This document shows, one piece after another, positions 6,655-11,394 of a stretch of DNA of 11,394 nt. The DNA is taken from assembly GCA_964572065.1 (NCBI GenBank), contig CAZNER010000065.1, forward strand, positions 1-11,394, given 5' to 3'. Positions within the stretch are counted from its first letter, which is position 1. Each line of letters begins with the position of its first letter. Made by a program: the position numbers and the translations under genes. Under the pieces are notes generated by a model. That model saw only the letters and a list, made by a program, of their open reading frames with translations, had not been told where the DNA came from and searched no databases. The stretch comes from CAZNER01 sp964572065. GTDB lineage: Bacteria; Patescibacteriota; Dojkabacteria; JAHIVN01.

Positions 6655-6960
6655 CTAATTCCCCCTCACAGTTCTGACAATAGACACAATAAACCACACC
6701 CGAAAAATCATGAAAATCCCGTCTAAAAAAAACGGAAGTGTACCAAAAGTCCAAAAAAACATTTTAACTACTGAAAATATCACAGTAGCCACATTAATAT
6801 CGCTATCTTGTGCTTCTGCCCCCAGTTCGCTTTTCATTGTGTCAATATTGTAACTCCCTCCGGCTTCGTCAAATCCCTCATTAATAAAAGGCATAACTAA
6901 ACCTAACAAGATGAAAACAGAAGCGAAAGTAATTATAACTGTTACATCCATAGAGGACAT
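6655..6960 (-). CDS. Three-TM membrane protein, 101 aa
   Basis: From MSSMDVTVII, hydrophobic helices lie at about 5-27, 57-74 and 75-97. An acidic loop of about 30 residues separates the first from the other two (NEGFDEAGGSYNIDTMKSEL). The last pair is a tight hairpin around GTLPFFLDG and ends with basic residues, RVWFIVSIVRTVRGN. I do not recognise a named family. The start at 6960 is chosen over the ATG at 6984 because a strong GGAGAGGGGGG Shine-Dalgarno at 6969-6979 stands 8 nt upstream of it. The longer form would overlap the upstream adhesin by 20 nt and would begin with the polar extension MQERGDRF. It follows one giant adhesin and precedes the zinc protein and the other adhesin, so a minor envelope protein or adhesin-anchoring partner is plausible. 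Confidence 0.8.
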   Translation of the reverse strand: MSSMDVTVIITFASVFILLGLVMPFINEGFDEAGGSYNIDTMKSELGAEAQDSDINVATVIFSVVKMFFWTFGTLPFFLDGIFMIFRVWFIVSIVRTVRGN

Positions 6961-6964
6961 AAAT

Positions 6965-9301
6965 CTATCCCCCCTCTCCTGCATGACCAGTAAATAACCG
7001 ACGGATATAAATTCCTAAAATAGCTACTGCCACGACAATAATAGATATAACAACCCATACGTCAATATATCCTTTAACAGTACCAATTATTAAAGCTATT
7101 ATTTCAACAATTCCTATAACTCCTAACTTGACGGCAGACTCGCCTTTAACCCCTGTCCAGATAAAATAAGCTAACGCTCCCATGAATAACAACCAAATCA
7201 TAAACGCAGACATACCGCCTAATATAGAACTAACTCCCTCCACTGTTTGGTGGATAGAATCATTCGCAGAAGTTCCAGCTATTTCTAAATCATCCGCTTC
7301 TGCTTCTTCTTCTGCCTCAACTTGATTCAATAAACAATTCTCACAATCACCGAACTCAACTCCAGAAGTATCTACTGAAAAAACTATCTCTTCATAATCA
7401 CCCACTAACGTATGAGTAGAATCTCTCACTTCAATTCGAATTATAAAATTATTTCCAGTCAAATTAGCTTTAAAATCCGGTAAAGTTATTGTACTTCCGG
7501 AAGCTACTAACGAAGTCCAATTAGATGACTGTTCATTAGTCGGATGGTTATAATACACGTAAGCCCTCGCCTGTACTTTATCATCATCAACATCTAAAGG
7601 AGTCACAGTGATTCTTATAGATTCATTCATTTTAACGGTAGATACTCCTGCACATGGATTAATACATCTACCGTCTATCTGTGCATTAGAATTAGTAAAT
7701 CCATCATCATAATAAAAAATATTTCCTGTTGTTATAGCTATAATATCCTCCGCAGAATCATTAAAATAATCAATAGGTAACACGACAGAATTATCGTTAG
7801 GCATTTCGATTAAAGAGGTAGTTTCACATGCCCCAATTAAACACGAATCTAAAGAAAATATACCTAACGAAGAAATTATCTCGTCTAAATCCCCTGCTTC
7901 CATTTGTCCTGAATGGACGTAAGCTTCAACTGACGGAGTAGCATTAAAATTAGGGATATCTATGTCATACACAGCGGTATCAACCCAATCATACGTATCT
8001 CTCGAACTCCCACATATAATAAGTTCTTCTTCAGTATTTAGTCCTGCACTATAATCATTCGTGAAAATCATAATAGCATAAGAGTCCTGTGTAGCGTCGG
8101 GAAAACATAAACTTTCAAACGGTGGAGACATAAAATCCCCTTCGACATTATTCGATAAAGGATGGTCATTTAATTGATTAACTAATTCATCATCATACAC
8201 AACTAACTCGTAATCATTCGAATCTGTATCAATATCCTCTGCAATACCGAACACAATCTCATTGTCTCCAGCTGTTGAGCCGACTGCGTTAGTTATTAAT
8301 GGAGAAGATATAAAAGACCTATCTTTATCAGGAATAACTAAATCATCTGCTGGATTAACAAAGGAGCCATCTTCACACACCAAACTAGCATAATCTAACC
8401 TCTCCCATGTCTTAGTAGATACACGATTTAGTATGAGAGTCCCTGTGATATCTGTCGCTTCATAAGTCTCAATCAAAGCGTCTGTTGTACCGTAACCGTA
8501 CGCCCCTCTTAAAGTAACATAGTTTACAACCCAATCAGTATAAGAATCACCGTCTAAATCACCCGCAGAAATTAACTGACCAATAGGTAAAGAGTAACAT
8601 TCTCCCTGCTCCCCTCCTGTCCGTCTGACTATTTGTCTCCGAGTAATATTTCCTAAACCGTCAAAAACATAAAAATCCGCATTACAACGCTTATCACCTG
8701 CTCCATCCCCTCCACCAGTCACAAAATCACAGTAAATATTAGAAATCCCACACAAACCACCATAACATTTAATTGAATCCATTGAACTATCATTTATTGA
8801 AGCATACGTTAAATTAGCAATATTATTCTCGATTAAATGCGTCCCATTATAATCTATCATATATACTCTTTTAATTATGTCTGAAGGAGTAGAAGCTATT
8901 ATAATCTCTTGTAATCCATCATCATCCAAATCAAATAATTGAAAATCACCTTGCACGTTACTTAAAGAAGTATCAACAACTTCCTCGAAAGAAAATAACC
9001 TCGTAATATTATATAAATAAAGAGTACTACCCTGTAAAACAACTAATTCATTTTTCCCATCACCATCTAAATCACCTACTTTTGGCACAGAAAAATTAGT
9101 CCTACTCGACATCAAAGTCGAATATGTAGATATAGAAACATCATTATCAAAATTTCCACTCCCAGACTTAAAAGTTCCCTCTGCATTACCTCCTGTCTGA
9201 TAATATTCTGTGTTAGCGGAAACTATAAAAGAGAAAAGAAATAAAAAAATAACCATGACTATTATAGTCATGGATTTTTTAAAAAAATTCATTTGAATCA
9301 T
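6965..9301 (-). CDS. Giant membrane-anchored FG-GAP/VCBS-type adhesin, 778 aa
   Basis: An N-terminal signal peptide spans about residues 4-29 (NFFKKSMTIIVMVIFLFLF, cleavage likely near VSA-NTEYY). The ectodomain carries integrin-alpha/FG-GAP-like propeller repeats with Asp-rich calcium-binding loops: DLDGDGKNE at 77-85, DLDDDGLQE at 124-132 and DLDGDSYTD at 248-256. These are each followed by hydrophobic strands (LVVLQ, IIIAS, WVVNY), with more degenerate copies later. Cysteine-rich inserts lie near 179-206. The segment about 560-650 looks Ig-like. An acidic linker (VEAEEEAEADDLE) precedes three C-terminal membrane helices at about 698-717, 724-745 and 748-768. FG-GAP propellers mediate adhesion and ligand binding. 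The start abuts the stop of the coat-like gene; its GAGGT Shine-Dalgarno is only 2 nt from the first ATG but 11 nt from the ATG at 9292, so the true start may be M4. Confidence 0.83.
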   Translation of the reverse strand: MIQMNFFKKSMTIIVMVIFLFLFSFIVSANTEYYQTGGNAEGTFKSGSGNFDNDVSISTYSTLMSSRTNFSVPKVGDLDGDGKNELVVLQGSTLYLYNITRLFSFEEVVDTSLSNVQGDFQLFDLDDDGLQEIIIASTPSDIIKRVYMIDYNGTHLIENNIANLTYASINDSSMDSIKCYGGLCGISNIYCDFVTGGGDGAGDKRCNADFYVFDGLGNITRRQIVRRTGGEQGECYSLPIGQLISAGDLDGDSYTDWVVNYVTLRGAYGYGTTDALIETYEATDITGTLILNRVSTKTWERLDYASLVCEDGSFVNPADDLVIPDKDRSFISSPLITNAVGSTAGDNEIVFGIAEDIDTDSNDYELVVYDDELVNQLNDHPLSNNVEGDFMSPPFESLCFPDATQDSYAIMIFTNDYSAGLNTEEELIICGSSRDTYDWVDTAVYDIDIPNFNATPSVEAYVHSGQMEAGDLDEIISSLGIFSLDSCLIGACETTSLIEMPNDNSVVLPIDYFNDSAEDIIAITTGNIFYYDDGFTNSNAQIDGRCINPCAGVSTVKMNESIRITVTPLDVDDDKVQARAYVYYNHPTNEQSSNWTSLVASGSTITLPDFKANLTGNNFIIRIEVRDSTHTLVGDYEEIVFSVDTSGVEFGDCENCLLNQVEAEEEAEADDLEIAGTSANDSIHQTVEGVSSILGGMSAFMIWLLFMGALAYFIWTGVKGESAVKLGVIGIVEIIALIIGTVKGYIDVWVVISIIVVAVAILGIYIRRLFTGHAGEGG
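6969..6979 (-). promoter_or_regulatory. Strong Shine-Dalgarno that decides the 101-aa start
   Basis: On the minus strand GGAGAGGGGGG lies within the final codons of the 778-aa gene, just before its TAG, and 8 nt before the ATG at 6960. No comparable site precedes the upstream ATG at 6984. Confidence 0.7.
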
Positions 9302-9526
9302 TTACCTCTTGTCAAATTTGACTAATTTCATTATTCCTTTAAAGATTCCGATTATTACAAGAATCGCAATAATTCCACCGGTTGCGAATAATGTTGAAGC
9401 TATTCCACCAATAGACGAAAGATTAGTCAAATAGTTTAATGCTGTCGGAACTAACGCTCCGCCTAATACTGATACCACTATTAACGCAATCATACCTGCA
9501 ACCAATTTGTCTCCCATGTCTGCCAT
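9302..9526 (-). CDS. Two-helix hydrophobic protein, candidate major coat/envelope protein, 74 aa
   Basis: The protein has two long hydrophobic helices, at about residues 8-32 (LVAGMIALIVVSVLGGALVP) and 43-67 (STLFATGGIIAILVIIGIFK). A short polar turn with NYLTNLSSIGG lies between them, and the C-terminus is basic, KLVKFDKR. Size, glycine/alanine-rich helices and two-helix hairpin match the general plan of major capsid proteins of spindle-shaped archaeal viruses (SSV VP1, halspivirus and wyrdvirus types); sequence identity was not tested. It is the first gene of the structural operon, as expected for the most abundant product, and has its own promoter, a roughly 47-nt leader and a GAGGTGAA Shine-Dalgarno at about 9535-9542. 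A holin or another small two-TM protein is the main alternative, but its position directly before two giant adhesins favours a structural role. Confidence 0.78.
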   Translation of the reverse strand: MADMGDKLVAGMIALIVVSVLGGALVPTALNYLTNLSSIGGIASTLFATGGIIAILVIIGIFKGIMKLVKFDKR

Positions 9527-9596
9527 TTTCCAAATTCACCTCATAATTTAAAATTTATCTTGAATAAATTATTTTAATTTAAATATGTATAACTCC

Positions 9597-9610
9597 TTTA
9601 TAAACTTTCC
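9597..9610 (-). promoter_or_regulatory. TATA box and BRE for the structural operon
   Basis: Read on the minus strand, GGAAAGTTTATAAAGGAG gives a BRE-like GGAAAG followed by TTTATAAA (9597-9604). A start site about 26 nt downstream would be near 9574, leaving a leader of about 47 nt before the ATG at 9526. This leader contains the Shine-Dalgarno, unlike the leaderless promoters elsewhere in the window. It is back to back with the plus-strand promoter at 9627. Confidence 0.6.
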
Positions 9611-9626
9611 AGTTTCTTAGAAAAAA

Positions 9627-9635
9627 TATATAAAT
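9627..9635 (+). promoter_or_regulatory. TATA box of the plus-strand regulator
   Basis: The sequence is TATATAAAT, preceded by an A-rich BRE-like AGAAAAAA. Its centre is 26 nt before the ATG at 9657, so the transcript is expected to be leaderless, and no Shine-Dalgarno precedes that ATG. Confidence 0.7.
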
Positions 9636-9656
9636 AATATTGTTTTTTAATAAAAA

Positions 9657-9821
9657 ATGGTCAAAAAAGAAGAATTGTCTAGTGTAGCAATACTTAAATC
9701 AGATAAAATAAAATTAAAAGAATGCAGAAAAAAGTTAATTGAAGATAACCCTGACTATGAAGGAATTAAAATAACAGATTATTTTATAATATCGAGAATG
9801 ATTAGATGGTTCTTAAAATAA
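9657..9821 (+). CDS. Small RHH-like regulator, 54 aa, only plus-strand gene
   Basis: The ORF begins MVKKEELSSVAILKSDKIKL and ends IISRMIRWFLK. Its layout is a short strand (SSVAILKS), a helix (KIKLKECRKKLIED), a loop with NPDYEGIK, and a final helix (ITDYFIISRMIRWFLK). This is the shape of ribbon-helix-helix proteins and of small archaeal antitoxin-like DNA-binding proteins, but the fit is looser than for the 80-aa regulator at 2597-2839. Support for it being a gene: a good archaeal TATA box at leaderless distance, and a stop at 9821 that abuts exactly the stop of the convergent gene at 9822. It diverges from the structural operon, so it is well placed to control it and itself from the shared 130-bp region. 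It could be missed by annotation with a 60-residue cutoff. Confidence 0.7.
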   Translation: MVKKEELSSVAILKSDKIKLKECRKKLIEDNPDYEGIKITDYFIISRMIRWFLK

Positions 9822-10313
9822 TTATGTTATTTTAATAAACCTACCTTTACGGTCTCTATACCTAGTTATAACTTTAGAACCTTTCTTAAAAGTATCTTTC
9901 CGACCATACACGATTTTATTTTTAATCTTACCTATCTTGTTAAAATCATGTCTCCTGATTCGATTAGTAGGCAAATCGTAATTTTTCAAATCTACTTTAT
10001 CAGCTCCACGTCGGATATATTCCTCAGGAGTATTAACTATAATAGACGCCCTTTTTTTTCTATCCATTAAAAAATTCTTTCCTCCTGCTCGCCTGTGAAG
10101 AGAATCCCGCCCAATACTAGGATTTTGCAAAACAAAAGCGTCCCAAACTTTTTCTTTGAAAGGATAATTAAATTTTATTTTTTTCCCAAATAAATACTCC
10201 TCATACACATTATCAAAACTAGCTTTATCTCTTATTTGCCTACCATAATTTCTTTTAAGATTTTCCGCCAATCTAGTAAAATCATCCTCTAATGTTTCTC
10301 TTTTTCGTGCCAT
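9822..10313 (-). CDS. Basic hypothetical protein, 163 aa
   Basis: Not recognised. The protein is strongly basic throughout, with no membrane segment or signal. The N-terminal part is helical (RETLEDDFTRLAENLKRNYG), the middle contains RDSLHRRAGGKNFLMDRKKR, and the C-terminus ends in a small beta unit, GSKVITRYRDRKGRFIKI. An RDxxGRF(V/I)K ending recurs in small phage and archaeal-virus proteins. Nucleic-acid binding is likely; a structural DNA-binding protein of the particle is one possibility. No Shine-Dalgarno precedes the ATG at 10313. Instead a TTTAAAT element is centred 26 nt upstream, so it is probably transcribed separately as a leaderless message. Its stop touches the stop of the plus-strand regulator, which makes this the convergent end of the rightward segment. 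Confidence 0.75.
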   Translation of the reverse strand: MARKRETLEDDFTRLAENLKRNYGRQIRDKASFDNVYEEYLFGKKIKFNYPFKEKVWDAFVLQNPSIGRDSLHRRAGGKNFLMDRKKRASIIVNTPEEYIRRGADKVDLKNYDLPTNRIRRHDFNKIGKIKNKIVYGRKDTFKKGSKVITRYRDRKGRFIKIT

Positions 10314-10333
10314 TTTTTAAAATAATATTTTTA

Positions 10334-10343
10334 AAATTTAAAT
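10334..10343 (-). promoter_or_regulatory. Possible TATA element for the basic protein
   Basis: On the minus strand ATTTAAATTT lies with its centre about 26 nt before the ATG at 10313, within the 37-nt gap after the pentapeptide gene. The match to a TATA box is weaker than at the two TATATAAAT sites, but the spacing is the same and no Shine-Dalgarno is present. Confidence 0.45.
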
Positions 10344-10350
10344 GTTTTTC

Positions 10351-10851
10351 TCAATCCTTTATTTTCCATTCAAACCATCCTTCTGTAATCTGTTTGAATA
10401 CTTTTGTATCCATTTCACAAAACAATAAGTCAGCTTTGGACAAGTTAGCTCCAGATAAGTCAGCTTTATACAAGTAAGCTTTATACAAGTTAGCTTCAGA
10501 TAAGTTAGCTTTGGACAAGTTAGCTTCAGATAAGTCAGCTTTATACAAGTAAGCTTTGGACAAGTTAGCTTCAGATAAGTAAGCTTTGGACAAGTTAGCT
10601 TCAGATAAGTCAGCTTTATACAAGTAAGCTTTGGACAAACTTATCTTTTCTTTAACTGCTTCTTCAACTGCTTCTTTAATTATCGTTGCTGTTTGACTTT
10701 CGTATATCACTTCGCCAGTATATCTATTCTTTATTTTTATAGTGTCTTTCTTTTCTTCTTTAGGTTTTTCCTTTTTTTGTAGATTTAATTTTTTTAACTT
10801 ATTTATTTCTTCAATAAGTTCTTTTTTTGATAAATTCTTTAAATTATTCAT
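10351..10851 (-). CDS. Pentapeptide-repeat protein, 166 aa
   Basis: Residues 71-142 consist of about 14 A(N/D/Y)LxxA pentapeptides, which fold as a right-handed quadrilateral beta helix. The N-terminus has a short charged coiled coil (LSKKELIEEINKLKKL, then a K/E-rich linker). A conserved-looking lead-in follows (IKIKNRYTGEVIYES, TIIKEAVEEAVKEKIS) of the sort seen in many phage and viral pentapeptide proteins. The C-terminal cap is MDTKVFKQITEGWFEWKIKD. No signal or TM segment is visible. Function is not deducible: pentapeptide proteins range from gyrase-binding DNA mimics to structural spacers. The ATG has a GGAG Shine-Dalgarno 9 nt upstream and follows the CX3C gene by 35 nt. The repeat region is unusually homogeneous at DNA level, which points to recent expansion. 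Confidence 0.88.
   Translation of the reverse strand: MNNLKNLSKKELIEEINKLKKLNLQKKEKPKEEKKDTIKIKNRYTGEVIYESQTATIIKEAVEEAVKEKISLSKAYLYKADLSEANLSKAYLSEANLSKAYLYKADLSEANLSKANLSEANLYKAYLYKADLSGANLSKADLLFCEMDTKVFKQITEGWFEWKIKD
10414..10638. repeat. 75-bp tandem repeat inside the pentapeptide gene, three copies
   Basis: Copies lie at 10564-10638, 10489-10563 and 10414-10488. By direct comparison the first two differ at a single base out of 75. The third is diverged at its outer 20 or so bases but keeps about 50 bases with three differences. Each copy encodes 25 residues, i.e. five pentapeptides, so copy changes keep the frame and lengthen the beta helix by whole turns. Confidence 0.85.
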
Positions 10852-10886
10852 TTATATCAGCTCCTATTATTTTCAATTTCTTACTT

Positions 10887-11156
10887 CTAACCATAATACC
10901 ATTCCTCACAAAGGTCTATACATGTATGGTACTGGTTCATTCTAAAAGTTTTGTTCTTAACATAATTTTCATAAGTTGGTTGTGTTGTGAACTGGCATCC
11001 CTTATAACATGCAACCACTTGTTCAGTTTTTAATTCATCTTCAAAATTATCTGAGTATATAGAATACCCTCCATAGTTTAGATGTAAAAATGTAATGCCA
11101 ACAATTACCACCATAGCAAATACTAAGATTATGGCTGTTTTTTTTTCCTTAACCAT
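10887..11156 (-). CDS. One-TM protein with twin CX3C motifs, 89 aa
   Basis: A short basic N-terminus (MVKEKK) precedes one membrane helix at about residues 7-26 (TAIILVFAMVVIVGITFLHL). The remaining 60 or so residues contain exactly four cysteines, arranged C50-x3-C54 and C79-x3-C83 with 24 residues between. This is a twin CX3C pattern, which in known families (e.g. small Tim/CHCH proteins) makes two disulfides clamping a helical hairpin. Here the N-in signal-anchor topology would place the cysteines outside the cell, where disulfides form. One sequon (NKT at 68-70) fits that. I do not recognise a specific family. The start has a GAGG Shine-Dalgarno contributed by the end of the preceding gene, 5 nt upstream, so they are probably co-transcribed. 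Confidence 0.75.
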   Translation of the reverse strand: MVKEKKTAIILVFAMVVIVGITFLHLNYGGYSIYSDNFEDELKTEQVVACYKGCQFTTQPTYENYVKNKTFRMNQYHTCIDLCEEWYYG

Positions 11157-11161
11157 TTTAT

Positions 11162-11394
11162 TTATTCCTCTGCCTTTTGTAATAACTCTATTAATTCGTG
11201 CAGATTACTTTGAATCCAAGATTTAGTATATTCACCCAAATCACAATCTTCATAATCTTTCTGCATTCTTACATTAAGACGATATAGTATTTGTAAAACA
11301 TCTTTTAACTTAAGATATTTAACACCATAAGGATGATTTGGTTCTTCAGGATCAGTATTATCTTCTCCAATTAAATTATAAATATCAAGTCCTG
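11162..11394 (-). CDS. Partial hypothetical protein, C-terminal 76 residues
   Basis: An open frame enters from the right edge and stops with TAA at 11162-11164. The visible end is acidic and helical: NLIGEDNTDPEEPNHPYGVK, then KYLKLKDVLQILYRLNVRMQ, DYEDCDLGEYTKSW and a final LHELIELLQKAEE. It has no membrane segment. Nothing identifies a family. The stop lies 5 nt before the next start, so the pair belongs to one transcript. Support is the uninterrupted frame, natural-looking amphipathic helices and the tight spacing; the start codon is outside the window. Confidence 0.65.
   Translation of the reverse strand, partial: GLDIYNLIGEDNTDPEEPNHPYGVKYLKLKDVLQILYRLNVRMQKDYEDCDLGEYTKSWIQSNLHELIELLQKAEE

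Larger units (their letters stand above)
9527..9656. promoter_or_regulatory. Divergent control region between structural operon and plus-strand regulator
   Basis: This 130-bp stretch without a gene holds both promoters. The TATA centres (about 9600 and 9631) are 31 bp apart, and between them lies the palindrome TTTCTTAGAAA at 9613-9623, a candidate operator that overlaps the BRE region of the plus-strand promoter. The part between 9543 and 9590, transcribed as the leader of the structural operon, is almost pure A/T with several short symmetric runs. I see no stable hairpin in it. Confidence 0.5.

Noticed and set aside
1..9526. Type IV pilus, archaellum or conjugation system
   Set aside because: No GspE/PilB-type secretion ATPase, prepilin signal, TadC/PilC-like platform protein, relaxase or VirB4 is visible.
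10351..10851. Qnr-like quinolone-protection protein
   Set aside because: Only the generic pentapeptide repeat is shared; the short length, coiled N-terminus and homogeneous repeats do not match that family.
1..11394. tRNA, rRNA, CRISPR array, insertion sequence or attachment site
   Set aside because: No cloverleaf-like GC-rich segment, no spaced repeats with unique spacers, no transposase and no terminal repeats were seen; the only tandem repeat is coding.

Overview
The window is very AT-rich, and 15 of its 16 genes lie on the minus strand, read from right to left. The evidence points to archaeal DNA. Three genes (two RHH-type regulators and a basic protein) have a TATA-like element centred 26 nt upstream of the start codon, the spacing of archaeal leaderless transcripts. 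Genes inside operons instead have strong GGAGG/GAGGGGG Shine-Dalgarno sites and ATGA or TAATG junctions. The Asn-sequon-rich surface proteins with Ig-like repeats resemble those of small-genome DPANN archaea (Woesearchaeota/Pacearchaeota-type); this host assignment is inference from style. No rRNA, tRNA, CRISPR, integrase or replication gene is visible. The content (tiny hydrophobic coat-like protein, giant membrane-anchored adhesins, Zot/FtsK-HerA-like ATPase, many one-TM proteins, RHH regulators, few housekeeping genes) fits an archaeal virus, provirus or virus-derived element.

Layout, right to left. (1) 11394-9822, accessory block: 3' part of an unknown gene, a one-TM protein with twin CX3C motifs, a pentapeptide-repeat protein carrying a near-perfect 75-bp tandem duplication, and a basic protein with its own leaderless-type promoter. 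(2) 9821-9527, control region: an easily missed 54-codon plus-strand gene (RHH-like) is divergent from the main operon. The two TATA boxes are about 31 bp apart with a small palindrome between them. (3) 9526-2946, putative virion/surface operon: a 74-aa two-helix coat-like protein, a 778-aa FG-GAP-type adhesin, a 101-aa three-TM protein, a 73-aa eight-cysteine zinc protein, a 1034-aa LamG/Ig-like adhesin and a coiled-coil protein with a basic tail. Genes are abutting or overlapping. (4) 2945-2846: promoter with inverted repeat. (5) 2839-1, second operon: leaderless RHH regulator, an unrecognised 135-aa protein, the Zot-like ATPase, a 209-aa C-tail-anchored protein, a previously hidden 46-aa TM protein, a 128-aa soluble protein, a 99-aa one-TM protein and the start of another gene running off the edge.

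Working model (inference): module 3 supplies the envelope/coat and host-recognition proteins, module 5 supplies an ATP-driven membrane assembly or DNA-export machine, and each is fronted by its own RHH repressor. The best known parallels are the tailless, lipid-containing spindle-shaped archaeal viruses (fusello-, halspi-, thaspi-, PAV1- and wyrdvirus-type) and, for the ATPase, inovirus-like elements. Which of these applies cannot be settled from sequence reading alone.
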